A DNA stretch of 64,000 bases from Colwellia chukchiensis (GTDB taxonomy: Bacteria > Pseudomonadota > Gammaproteobacteria > Enterobacterales > Alteromonadaceae): positions 62,001-126,000 of the forward strand of contig NZ_NBOC01000003.1 of NCBI RefSeq assembly GCF_002104455.1. The letters are read 5' to 3'. Position numbers and translations under genes: made by a program. The notes below the pieces were generated by a model. That model was not told the DNA's origin, made no database searches, and saw only the letters and a program-made list of their open reading frames with translations. Below, one piece after another: positions 1 through 8,714 of the stretch (the stretch's first letter is position 1; the number at the start of each line of letters is the position of its first letter).

Positions 1-29
1 GGTAACAAGCGTTATAAAGGCACTAACAT

Positions 30-1364
30 ATGGCTCGTCATTTTCCAAAAGCTGAAGAGGGTAATTCAACACTCGCTTTCTTCTTTTTATTTTTGTATAC
101 CGCTTCAGTATTAATACGCCCTCACGAAATGTTTTTAGTCAGTGTTGAATGGATCATTATCAAGATTTTTATCATTATTGCTTTTATCGCGACGCTTGCA
201 GCACAACGCCCTCTTGCCATGCTGCCACAACATTGGATGCTATTAGCCTTAGTACCGCTCATTATAATGTCTGGATTTTTAAATGGCTCTGGCATGATCG
301 GAGTTGAACAGTCTGAACGTATTTTCATCAGCGCCTTATTTCCGCTATTTTTATATTCAAACTGTATAACGAGCATTAAACGACAACACGTACTGATGGC
401 AGTATGCTTATTGGCCGCTTTACTAATGGTGCATAACGGTCATGTGCAACAAACCGCAATAGCGGGTGCTGGCTGGGCACTTGATACAAATTCTGTTGGC
501 TACATCAACCTAGGTGAGCGACGCATTACCTATCTTGGATTTTTTAATGACCCCAATGATCTAGGCATGTTTTTTGTGATGAACATTCCGTTTGCTATTT
601 ATTTTTATAAAAAAGCGGCGGCTTTTAATAAAATAATTATGCTCGGTGTTTTAGCAGCACTTTTTTACGGTATTTATTTAACTGGTTCGCGCGGCACTAT
701 GCTAGGCGCTGGCGCATTGCTAGCAGTTTATTTTATTGTAATGAATGCAGGGCCAAAATTATTTATTACCATTGTTGCTCTTGCACCTATTGCTGCAACT
801 GTCATTGCCTCATTACAAAGCAATATCGACGCATCTGCCGATGGCCGTTTAGAGGCTTGGTATGCAGGCGTGTTAATGCTTTTAGCCAATCCTGTGTTTG
901 GCATTGGTATGGGGCAATTTTTAGAAGAACATGGACTTGTTGCGCACAATTCCTATATCCACGTTGCTGGCGAGCTTGGCGTGCCCGGTTATTCGCTTTG
1001 GGGGGGGGCGTTAGTGTTTACTGTATTAACCGGCTATTTAATTATTCGTGACCAAATTAACAATAACAAAAGTGACGAGTCTGAGAAAGTCGAGCGCAGC
1101 ACAGAAGAAGCCAATGAACTTTTTCTTAATAAAACATTATTTTTCTCAATGATGGGTTTTATGATCACTGGTTTTTTCATTAGCCGAATGTTTACGCTAC
1201 TTTTGTACATATACATGGGTATGACTCTCGCGTCTCACTTACGATTAATAAAAATCAATCCGGCATATGCGGCTCATTTTACTATGCAGATTGCGTTAAA
1301 ATCGATGCTATATTGTTGGACAATTATTGTTGCGGTTTATATTGCGTTAAAGTTAGGCTTATAA
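30..1364 (+). CDS. O-antigen ligase/polymerase family membrane protein
   Basis: A 444-residue polytopic inner-membrane protein with about ten hydrophobic segments. The Wzy_C-type signature HNSYIHVAGELG starts at about residue 306, in the position of the large periplasmic loop of O-antigen ligases and polymerases. Such proteins join or transfer lipid-linked glycans at the periplasmic face. In an XrtA-type locus it may polymerise the repeat unit or transfer glycan; the sequence cannot decide which. The ATG at 30 has AAAGG upstream. It heads a plus-strand run with the cytidylyltransferase 24 bp downstream. A run of nine G lies inside the gene at 1000-1008 and could make it phase-variable. Confidence 0.8.
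   Translation: MARHFPKAEEGNSTLAFFFLFLYTASVLIRPHEMFLVSVEWIIIKIFIIIAFIATLAAQRPLAMLPQHWMLLALVPLIIMSGFLNGSGMIGVEQSERIFISALFPLFLYSNCITSIKRQHVLMAVCLLAALLMVHNGHVQQTAIAGAGWALDTNSVGYINLGERRITYLGFFNDPNDLGMFFVMNIPFAIYFYKKAAAFNKIIMLGVLAALFYGIYLTGSRGTMLGAGALLAVYFIVMNAGPKLFITIVALAPIAATVIASLQSNIDASADGRLEAWYAGVLMLLANPVFGIGMGQFLEEHGLVAHNSYIHVAGELGVPGYSLWGGALVFTVLTGYLIIRDQINNNKSDESEKVERSTEEANELFLNKTLFFSMMGFMITGFFISRMFTLLLYIYMGMTLASHLRLIKINPAYAAHFTMQIALKSMLYCWTIIVAVYIALKLGL
1000..1008 (+). repeat. G9 homopolymer inside the ligase gene
   Basis: Nine consecutive G bases read as Trp-Gly-Gly-Ala at about residues 324-327. Removing one G brings TAG at 1012-1014 into frame. Adding one G shifts into a frame that stops at 1049-1051. 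Either slip removes about the last 115 residues. Confidence 0.85.
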
Positions 1365-1388
1365 AATTAAATTAAAAAGGAAGTTTAA

Positions 1389-1808
1389 ATGATACTAGGT
1401 TACACCACAGGCGTATTTGATCTTTTCCATGTTGGCCATGTCAATTTATTGCGTAATGCCAAAGGCATGTGCGATAAGCTGGTGGTTGGCGTTACCACTG
1501 ACGAATTAGTCAGCTACAAAAATAAAAAGTCGGTTATTTCATTTGAAGAACGCATGGAGGTGGTGCGCTCTTGCCGTTATGTTGACGCGGTTATTCCACA
1601 AGAAGATATGGATAAATATACCCAATGGCAGAAAGTAAAGTTTGATGTCATGTTTGTGGGTGACGATTGGTTTAAAACCGAAAAATGGCAGCAAATTGAT
1701 GAAAAGTTCAAAGCCGAAGGCGTGCGCGTTGTTTACTTCCCTTATACCAAGGGTACGTCATCAACCTTGATCAATAATGTGTTATTGGATCTTCGTAACG
1801 ACAAATAA
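1389..1808 (+). CDS. Glycerol-3-phosphate cytidylyltransferase-like protein (TagD family)
   Basis: A small (139-residue) soluble nucleotidyltransferase. The HxGH motif of the family is HVGH at residues 14-17. The C-terminal GTSST at about residue 125 matches the position of the RTEGISTT-type motif of TagD. Length and layout fit enzymes that make CDP-glycerol from CTP and sn-glycerol 3-phosphate. A TagF-like glycerophosphotransferase at 4942-6126 would be the natural consumer. AAGGA stands 7 bp before the ATG. Other cytidylyltransferases of this fold (ethanolamine-phosphate, or ADP/CDP-heptose-type) cannot be excluded by eye; the TagD-like assignment is the best fit. Confidence 0.8.
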   Translation: MILGYTTGVFDLFHVGHVNLLRNAKGMCDKLVVGVTTDELVSYKNKKSVISFEERMEVVRSCRYVDAVIPQEDMDKYTQWQKVKFDVMFVGDDWFKTEKWQQIDEKFKAEGVRVVYFPYTKGTSSTLINNVLLDLRNDK

Positions 1809-1844
1809 ACATGTAAGGCAATTCACAACACCATAGGGAATATT

Positions 1845-3764
1845 ATGTGCGGCATTTTAGCAACGCTTGGCGATATAAATAATAGCATTAGCGATCAAGA
1901 GTTTCAGGCAGCCTTAGCGCTACTATCACACCGTGGGCCTAACGACAGTGGCTTTGACACGTTTCATGAGCAACGCCTTGGGCATACTCGACTAAGTATC
2001 ATGGATTTGTCTGACTCTGGCCATCAACCCATGTATTCAGATTGTAAAAACGTTGCGTTAGTTTTTAATGGTGAAATTTATAACTTTAAGGAGATAAAAG
2101 CGCGCTTAGCAACCGAGGGGATGACATTTACCTCGCAGTCTGACAGCGAAGTGTTGCTCAACGCGTATTTACATTTTGGCATCGATTGTATTGAGCATTT
2201 TATCGGTATGTTTGCCTTTATTATTGTGGATAAAAGAGCGGGAAAGGATTGTACGTACGTGGTGCGAGACCGCTTAGGTATTAAGCCATTATTTTATTAT
2301 CAAACAGAGCAAGGCTTTATATTTTCTTCTGAAGTTAAGTCCATTCTTGCGTTAGCAAAGCGCAAATTTTCTTTAAACAAGAAAACCGTCTCATCTTATT
2401 TCTCTTATCGTTATTCCATTCTCGATGAAACATTTTTTGAAGGTATTCAAAATTTAAGCCCTGGTAGCTATTTACACATTACCAAGCAGGGTACAACTGA
2501 GCATAAATATTGGCAGTTAGCTGATTTTGTTAACCAGTCTGAAGATAAAGGCGAGGCTTATTATCTACAACGCCTTGATGAACTATTACATTCGTCAATA
2601 AAATACCGGATGATATCAGACGTACCATTTGGCGCGTATTTATCGGGCGGTGTTGACTCTAGCTTAGTCACCGCTATTATGGCCAAATACAGCAAAGAGC
2701 CAATAAAAACTTATACCATAGGCTTTGCTGAAGCCGGCTATAACGAATTTAACTATGCTGATAAAGTTGCACAGCTTTATCAAACTGATCATAAAGCCAT
2801 TAATATTGATGCCGCAGAATATTTTACCACCCTTAATACCCTGATTCGCTACAAAGATGCACCGCTTTCCGTACCCAATGAGGTGCCGTTATATTTAATG
2901 AGTAAAGCGCTGAAAAAAGATATAACTGTGGTACTGTCAGGTGAAGGGGCTGATGAAATTTTTGGCGGCTATGGCCGTATTTTTCGCTCAGCTGATGACT
3001 ATACAAATCAAAAGTTACTGCGCGAATCACCAGCAAGCGCTGCGCTTTATGAAAAAAAATACGGACAGCGGCAGTTTGCTACTGATTTAGAGCATTTTAT
3101 TTTTAATTACAGTTACACTAAGCCCGCATTAAAACATAGCCTTTTAGCCAAAAATATTGACTGGAATATAATAGAGTCAGAATTGAATCAAAGGTTTGAA
3201 AAAAGCTTTAATGAAGTAGCATCATCCGACTATCAAACAAAAATGATGTATACCTTTGAAACCGTACATTTACAGGGGTTACTCTCGCGAGTTGATACCA
3301 CCACCATGGCAACCTCAGTTGAGGCGCGTGTACCTTTTGTTGACCATAGGTTAGTGGAGTTTGCTTTTAGTATTCCCAATAAATACAAATTAAAATGGAA
3401 CTCGGAAAAAGATCAAGAGTTAGCAAAAAACAAAATGGCGGATGATAATTCAGAAAACCATGATACCCCTAAGTATATTCTGAAAAAAGTCGGTGAGAAA
3501 TATTTGCCTGACGAGGTGCTTTACCGTAAAAAAATGGGGTTTCCAGTTCCGTTGGATAAATGGCTAGGCGGAAGCTTTTCTGAACAAGCAAAACAAATTT
3601 TGGTTGATAAAAACAATAGCGCCAATCAAGTAATTGACACTGAGTTTGTTTTGTCACTACTCGATGATAAAGAGCTAGCAAGCAATCATGCGCTAGCGAT
3701 GAAAGTATGGATGGTGCTAAATTTATTTGCTTTTTGCGATACTTATCAAAATTATTTAAAGTAG
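1845..3764 (+). CDS. Asparagine synthase (glutamine-hydrolysing)-like amidotransferase
   Basis: A 639-residue, two-domain class II amidotransferase. It begins MCGI, so Cys2 is the glutaminase nucleophile once Met is removed. The second domain has the PPi-loop SGGVDSS at residues 267-273 and the GEGADE element near residue 367. The family makes asparagine from aspartate, but copies inside polysaccharide loci are often thought to amidate sugar carboxylates or amino-acid substituents. That role here is inferred only from location. An acidic, lysine-rich insertion (around residues 520-545) lies before the conserved KKMGFPVP segment. GGGA precedes the ATG. The acyltransferase follows after 21 bp. 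Confidence 0.85.
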   Translation: MCGILATLGDINNSISDQEFQAALALLSHRGPNDSGFDTFHEQRLGHTRLSIMDLSDSGHQPMYSDCKNVALVFNGEIYNFKEIKARLATEGMTFTSQSDSEVLLNAYLHFGIDCIEHFIGMFAFIIVDKRAGKDCTYVVRDRLGIKPLFYYQTEQGFIFSSEVKSILALAKRKFSLNKKTVSSYFSYRYSILDETFFEGIQNLSPGSYLHITKQGTTEHKYWQLADFVNQSEDKGEAYYLQRLDELLHSSIKYRMISDVPFGAYLSGGVDSSLVTAIMAKYSKEPIKTYTIGFAEAGYNEFNYADKVAQLYQTDHKAINIDAAEYFTTLNTLIRYKDAPLSVPNEVPLYLMSKALKKDITVVLSGEGADEIFGGYGRIFRSADDYTNQKLLRESPASAALYEKKYGQRQFATDLEHFIFNYSYTKPALKHSLLAKNIDWNIIESELNQRFEKSFNEVASSDYQTKMMYTFETVHLQGLLSRVDTTTMATSVEARVPFVDHRLVEFAFSIPNKYKLKWNSEKDQELAKNKMADDNSENHDTPKYILKKVGEKYLPDEVLYRKKMGFPVPLDKWLGGSFSEQAKQILVDKNNSANQVIDTEFVLSLLDDKELASNHALAMKVWMVLNLFAFCDTYQNYLK

Positions 3765-3785
3765 TATTGAAGAAAAAAGGCCAAT

Positions 3786-4895
3786 ATGTATTTATCAAAT
3801 GTAATCAACTCTAAAGATAATAACTTTAACTTAATGAGAATGTTAGCTGCTTTTGCAGTGTTGTTTAGTCATAGCTATGCTTTAGCAACAGGGGATGCGG
3901 AAAATGAGCCATTAAGAACAATTATAGGTATTACACCTGGGCATATTGCCGTTGATATTTTTTTTATTACCAGCGGTTTATTAGTCACACGTAGTTTATT
4001 TTATCGGCGTAACTTAATTGAATTTGCAGTCGCACGAGTTTTACGTATTTATCCTGGCCTTATTGTCGCCGTTATTACTTGTATATTGATAGGAGCATTG
4101 GTTTCAAGCCTTACTATAAACGAGTACTTTACTTCTAAACATACTTTTATATTCTTATTCAAAAACTCATTCATGCTTTTAGGTGATGTCCAAGAGCTAC
4201 CTGGGGTATTTTTAAATGCCCCTTTTGATAATAGCGTCAATGGCTCTTTGTGGACCTTGCCTTGGGAGCTAAAAATGTACGCTATGCTTGGCTTATTTGG
4301 CTTTATTACACTACTTTTTAACTTTATTTATAAAACCAATTGGTTAACTTTTTTTATACTAGCCTTTTTTGTTTTTTCACTCGTTAACTATTTTGAATAT
4401 CATTTTTTTACCGATATTAGAGGTCAGAAATATAAGCTTTTTCGGTTTGGCACGTTATTTTTTTATGGCGCACTTATGTACTTAGCTCGTCGGAAAATTC
4501 AGCTTAATAAAAATATTTTTTGGCTATCCTTGGTTATATTGGCTTTTAGTTCATTTAGTCACGGTCTTTTTTTAATCCTTTATACGCTAATACTTCCGTA
4601 TATCATACTTTACCTTGCCTATGTACCTGCAGGTAGAGTGCGAAATTATAACCGTTTTGGAGATTATTCTTACGGCATCTATATTTACGCTTGGCCTGTG
4701 CAACAATTAATTGCGACAAGTATTGCAAATGTATCTTCTACTGCAATGATCATTTTATCAGCTATCATGACATTTTTTCTCGCTTACGCTTCTTGGCACC
4801 TTATCGAGTCTAAGGCAGTAAAACTTAAAAAATATGTAAAGCACTACCCTATCTTTAACATAGATAATAAGCCATTACCCGTTAAATTAAAGTAA
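3786..4895 (+). CDS. Acyltransferase family 3 membrane protein (OafA-like)
   Basis: A 369-residue integral membrane protein of the acyltransferase-3 family, which O-acylates sugars. The R/K-X10-H catalytic signature is exact: Arg18 and His29 with ten residues between. About ten transmembrane segments follow, and there is no C-terminal SGNH domain, so it is the short form. It probably adds acetyl or another small acyl group to the repeat unit at the membrane. AAGG lies five bases before the ATG. It closes the first plus-strand run and converges on the TagF-like gene 46 bp away; I see no hairpin terminator in that gap. Confidence 0.82.
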   Translation: MYLSNVINSKDNNFNLMRMLAAFAVLFSHSYALATGDAENEPLRTIIGITPGHIAVDIFFITSGLLVTRSLFYRRNLIEFAVARVLRIYPGLIVAVITCILIGALVSSLTINEYFTSKHTFIFLFKNSFMLLGDVQELPGVFLNAPFDNSVNGSLWTLPWELKMYAMLGLFGFITLLFNFIYKTNWLTFFILAFFVFSLVNYFEYHFFTDIRGQKYKLFRFGTLFFYGALMYLARRKIQLNKNIFWLSLVILAFSSFSHGLFLILYTLILPYIILYLAYVPAGRVRNYNRFGDYSYGIYIYAWPVQQLIATSIANVSSTAMIILSAIMTFFLAYASWHLIESKAVKLKKYVKHYPIFNIDNKPLPVKLK

Positions 4896-4941
4896 TGTTA
4901 ATCTGAAAGCGCCCCAACTTTTGGCTATGTTATGATTACTG

Positions 4942-6126
4942 CTATAATTGAGAAACTTGGTTATATAAATTTTCAGAGTAGCTTCTTACTGTCCTTGCTA
5001 AAGGCTGATGAAACTTGCTTTGCAAGCATTGATACGCTTGGTGAAAAGTGGTTGAAGAGTCCTCTTGTTTAACCATTATTAGGTTTTCAATCAGCTCTGG
5101 CCAGCTATACGCATACGGCGCTAATGTTACTTCTTCGTAAGAGTAATATAAGTCGCGTTCTTGTTGCTTATATTTTTCTAGATCAAATGGTGCAAATAAG
5201 ATGGGGCGACCTGTTAATAAAAAATCAAAATACGCGCCTGAATAATCCGTGATCATACAATCATAGTGTGCGATTGAGTCAAAAATATCGGCTGAGCTAT
5301 CTATAGTAATGGCTTTTGAGGCTTTAATTTCTTCAATAAGATATGGTGGCGGCTTATTAACAGGGTGCATGCGTAGCACCAACTCGATATTGTTTTTTAA
5401 TAACTCATGATCAATGACTTGCACATTAAAGCCATATTGGGCAAATAAATCACACTCGCTACCTATACCGCCTCTAAAAGTGGGCATATAAATACATTTA
5501 AAGGCACTCTTTGTTGCCTTTACATAGGGCTTTAAAAACACATCGTTTCGAGGAAAGCCAGTAATTAAGGTGCGCTCTTTTGGCAACCGAAACGCGTTAG
5601 CCAGTGTATTTTGCGTTTCAACGCTGGTCGCCAATAAATAGTCATTTCTTATTTGGTTATAAGGTGACAGTTTATCAACCAGCTTACCGACAACATTTTT
5701 ATGAACTACTTTATCGCCAAACACGTCATACATTATTTTTTTTAATGGTAAGCCATGCCATAAATTAACCACCTTGGTACGCTTACCAATACAGGGAGCA
5801 AAAATATCGTCATGTAGTGACTGACAAACAAAAGCAAACTCGGCCCTAAGTTGATAATAAATGCCGCTTAAACTTTTTTCATGATGCGCTTGAAAGCCGA
5901 GTGCTCTTATTTGCTTAATAAGCTGTGGGTTTTTAGCTATCCATACCGCCTTGATACTTGGCTGTTCTTTGTTGATATATTCAAAAAAAGCTTTGGGGTT
6001 ATCGCTGTAACGCTCACCAAACCAACCTCCAAAGACCCAAAGCTTGGGTTTTTTAGCAACACATTGTGCTAACAGGTACAAGTTTAAGTTTATCAGCACA
6101 TTGATCATTAATTTCAATTTAATCAT
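4942..6126 (-). CDS. CDP-glycerol glycerophosphotransferase family protein (TagB/TagF-like)
   Basis: A 394-residue protein of the family that transfers glycerol phosphate (or a related polyol phosphate) from a CDP donor to a glycan or growing chain, typically at the cytoplasmic membrane surface. Recognisable family blocks on the minus strand are WHGLPLKK (about residue 123), RMHP (about residue 248) and TDYSGAYFDF (about residue 288). A hydrophobic N-terminal stretch may help membrane association. It overlaps the end of the flippase by 8 bp, so the two are translationally coupled. With the cytidylyltransferase at 1389 it suggests glycerol-phosphate decoration of the EPS. Acceptor and polymerising ability are unknown. 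Confidence 0.82.
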   Translation of the reverse strand: MIKLKLMINVLINLNLYLLAQCVAKKPKLWVFGGWFGERYSDNPKAFFEYINKEQPSIKAVWIAKNPQLIKQIRALGFQAHHEKSLSGIYYQLRAEFAFVCQSLHDDIFAPCIGKRTKVVNLWHGLPLKKIMYDVFGDKVVHKNVVGKLVDKLSPYNQIRNDYLLATSVETQNTLANAFRLPKERTLITGFPRNDVFLKPYVKATKSAFKCIYMPTFRGGIGSECDLFAQYGFNVQVIDHELLKNNIELVLRMHPVNKPPPYLIEEIKASKAITIDSSADIFDSIAHYDCMITDYSGAYFDFLLTGRPILFAPFDLEKYKQQERDLYYSYEEVTLAPYAYSWPELIENLIMVKQEDSSTTFHQAYQCLQSKFHQPLARTVRSYSENLYNQVSQL

Positions 6127-7576
6127 GGCGCTTTGGGCTCCGTTTAAAAATACTTATCAGCTCAACTATCAACTTTTTATCAAACAAATATAACGCGCTA
6201 ATAAAAGCAACACCGCCAGCGGCTATTTGTATCAGCAAATTTAACACCGCAATTTCGCCAGTGTATTGTTTAAGGGTAAATACAACTATTAGCATAATAA
6301 TGCCCGCCGCAACCGGCGCAAGAAAAAGCTTGGCGATATTGCGGTATTTAATATTCAGCAAATTAGCATTTCTGCAGGCAACAACACCATATGCAATAGG
6401 AAATCCACAAGCCCATGCTGCTGCAAGCCCTACTGCGCCATAAGGCGCGGCTAGCACGATACTGATCAGCATTACGACACTCATAATGCTAACATTATGT
6501 AGCATATGCTTTACTTTACGTTGGCTTTTTAGTGCTGGATTAAACAGCTCTTCACTAAAGCGTAATGGCATCACAAATAAAATGATCATGGTGGGATAAA
6601 TTGCCTCTAACCACTTATCACCGAGTATAATCGGGATAATTTGATCAATCACGCTAGCAAGCCCCCAAAATATGGGGATTGTGAGCAAAATACTCATTTT
6701 TTGTGCTTTTAATATATAAGCATTGATGCGCTGCGGTTGATCTTGAATTTTAGAGAAGGCAGGAAACGCCACTTCTTTTAACAGCGGCAATATTTTTTTC
6801 TGTGGCATTAAGGCAAATTGCAGAGCAATGGCAAATACGCCTATTTCTGTTACTGACATTAATCGCCCAGCAATTGCCACATCCATATGAAGAAACACAT
6901 AAAATACAATCGAGTGCAACATGATCAAGCCGCCAAACTTCAAATGTGGCTTAACTTGGGTAAATTTAAATTCGGGCAAGAACGTAATTGGCTGTACCGC
7001 TAGTGTCAGTACCGCACGTAATGTCACGGCAATAATTTCACCGATGATAATCGCCCAAAAACCAAACTGTAAATAAGCTAACACTAATGTTGTTACTGCC
7101 GCCGTAATATTAGCGACCGAGGAAATTATAGAAACATGCTTAAACGCCATATTTCGCGCCAGCAATGAGGTTGGAATGATCGCTATGGCTTTGACAATAA
7201 ACAAGCATGCCGTTACTTTTAAAATACTGGTAACATGCTCTGATTGGTAAAAGTTACCTACCACGCTGGCGAGGTTATATTGCACCAAAAACATAGTGCT
7301 ATAAACAACAATAATTAAACCAAACATTTGTTTGAGCATGGTTTGCGACAGCTCTTTAGTTTGGATTATTGCCGGCGCAAATAAGCCACCAATAAATAGT
7401 GCTAAAAAGCCCGCAAACATATCAGCCATGGCAACTACACCATAATCCTCGGGCAGTAATAAACGTATCACCCAAAAGGTCATCGCCCAGCGAATAATTT
7501 GCGTCAGCACTTTACCTAATGCTACCCACTTTAATGAATGCAGTACTTGAGACTTTAGTTGATTTGAGTTTGTCAT
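6119..7576 (-). CDS. Oligosaccharide flippase, Wzx/MATE-like
   Basis: A polysaccharide translocase of about 485 residues with some twelve to fourteen membrane segments. It carries the family pattern near the N terminus (HSLKWVALGKVLTQII) with RLLLPEDYGVVAMADMF just after. It would flip lipid-linked repeat units to the periplasm, in a Wzx/Wzy-type pathway with the ligase/polymerase at 30. I take the ATG at 7576 (MTNSNQ) as start; the frame also opens at a TTG at 7612, which would overlap the upstream glycosyltransferase. Neither site has a convincing ribosome binding site. It sits 22 bp after the upstream gene. Confidence 0.83.
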   Translation of the reverse strand: MTNSNQLKSQVLHSLKWVALGKVLTQIIRWAMTFWVIRLLLPEDYGVVAMADMFAGFLALFIGGLFAPAIIQTKELSQTMLKQMFGLIIVVYSTMFLVQYNLASVVGNFYQSEHVTSILKVTACLFIVKAIAIIPTSLLARNMAFKHVSIISSVANITAAVTTLVLAYLQFGFWAIIIGEIIAVTLRAVLTLAVQPITFLPEFKFTQVKPHLKFGGLIMLHSIVFYVFLHMDVAIAGRLMSVTEIGVFAIALQFALMPQKKILPLLKEVAFPAFSKIQDQPQRINAYILKAQKMSILLTIPIFWGLASVIDQIIPIILGDKWLEAIYPTMIILFVMPLRFSEELFNPALKSQRKVKHMLHNVSIMSVVMLISIVLAAPYGAVGLAAAWACGFPIAYGVVACRNANLLNIKYRNIAKLFLAPVAAGIIMLIVVFTLKQYTGEIAVLNLLIQIAAGGVAFISALYLFDKKLIVELISIFKRSPKRHD

Positions 7577-7598
7577 TAAGAGACCAGAGGCTGTGGCA

Positions 7599-8531
7599 TT
7601 ACGAGCGAGCAAACTTGCGTTTGGTTTTTTGCATTAACTGCCAGGCAAGGTTAGGAATAAGTTTTAACAACCAACCTTTTAAACGGTATGACATATTTTT
7701 TTCAGTGCGATGTGCCCGCAGGTAAGTATCCCCCGCTAAGCTATATAAACCTGAAAAAATATACGACTTTGCATACCGAACATGCAACTGTTGTTTGATA
7801 AGCGGCCAATTTGCAGTTTTTCCGTGAGATGTGGCAATATCAGCAATTTTGTCTAAACACACAATTTCCGCTTCATGCATTTTTTGATCATTTAAGGAGT
7901 AGTTATCGCCATGAAATACATGAATGGCTAAATGTTCTGCGACAAAGTCAAATTCACACACCAGCGACAATTTTAACCATAAATGCCAATCATCAACGCC
8001 CATAAGCGCAAGATCATCATCAAAACCACCGACGTGCTCTATCACACTTTTTCTTGCCATGGCGGTGCAACAGGTAAACATATTTTGCTGAATTAACTGC
8101 GCAAAGACATCACCGCGATGTTTATGCTCAAAGCTCGGTTTTGATTGCTTATTGTACAAAACATAATCTGCAATAGCGCCGGTGTAAACTAAGCCCACTT
8201 TGTCATTGGCAAATAAGGGTAATTGCTTGGAGAGCTTGCTAGGTAGCCATAAATCATCTTGATCACAAAAAGCAATAAAATCACCTTGAGCTTTTTTAAT
8301 ACCATAGTTGCGCGCATTGGCAACACCGCCATTGGCTTTGCTGTAGGCTTTTACTCTAGGGTCTTGGGCGGCTAAAGATTCGATTAATGCTTGAGAGTGA
8401 TCGCTGGAGCCATCATTAATTAACAATAACTCTAACGCTTGGTGGTCTTGCGCTAATATAGATTCAACGGTTTTTGATAAATATTTAGCACCGTTATATA
8501 CAGGTACCACAACTGAAATTAGCTCAGACAC
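7599..8531 (-). CDS. Family 2 glycosyltransferase
   Basis: A 310-residue GT-A-fold glycosyltransferase. VVPVYNG is at the start of the domain, DGSSD near residue 41 and DQDDLW near residue 92 (nucleotide-sugar and metal binding). GVDDWHLWLKL follows near residue 178 as the acceptor-side acidic motif. It probably adds one sugar of the repeat unit in the cytoplasm; donor and linkage cannot be read from sequence. It starts with GTG at 8531, preceded by AAAGGA at good spacing. It is first in a minus-strand operon with the flippase and the TagF-like gene, and a good promoter lies just upstream. Confidence 0.87.
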   Translation of the reverse strand: MSELISVVVPVYNGAKYLSKTVESILAQDHQALELLLINDGSSDHSQALIESLAAQDPRVKAYSKANGGVANARNYGIKKAQGDFIAFCDQDDLWLPSKLSKQLPLFANDKVGLVYTGAIADYVLYNKQSKPSFEHKHRGDVFAQLIQQNMFTCCTAMARKSVIEHVGGFDDDLALMGVDDWHLWLKLSLVCEFDFVAEHLAIHVFHGDNYSLNDQKMHEAEIVCLDKIADIATSHGKTANWPLIKQQLHVRYAKSYIFSGLYSLAGDTYLRAHRTEKNMSYRLKGWLLKLIPNLAWQLMQKTKRKFARS

Positions 8532-8574
8532 AAAAATCCTTTAATATGCAGACAAATGTTGATATTTGACGTTT

Positions 8575-8602
8575 ATTATCGCGCCTCACACAAAAATAAC
8601 AA
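8575..8602 (-). promoter_or_regulatory. Sigma-70 promoter for the GT2-flippase-TagF operon
   Basis: On the minus strand, TTGTTA (8602-8597) and GATAAT (8580-8575) are separated by 16 bp, about 50 bp before the GTG start at 8531. The spacing and both boxes are close to consensus. Confidence 0.55.
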
Positions 8603-8640
8603 CGACTTAATTAACATAATAGAAACAATTTAATATCTTA

Positions 8641-8680
8641 TTGACAAATTTCTTACCTTAACAAGTTAAATTTGTTAAAT
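8641..8680 (+). promoter_or_regulatory. Possible promoter and operator-like repeat before the CapK-like gene
   Basis: A perfect TTGACA lies at 8641-8646, but the -10 region at 8664-8671 is poor. AACAAgttaaatTTGTT at 8660-8676 is a small inverted repeat over the expected -10 and could be a regulator site. Position in a divergent 183-bp gap supports a promoter here. Confidence 0.35.
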
Positions 8681-8714
8681 TCTTGAGGACTGCTCGCCCT
8701 AACTTAATCAATAA

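Noticed and set aside
857-1051. Alternative-frame reading of the ligase gene as a separate small gene
   Set aside because: It lies wholly inside a clear membrane-protein frame and its translation is Cys/Trp-rich noise. It matters only as the frame reached after a one-base gain in the G9 tract.
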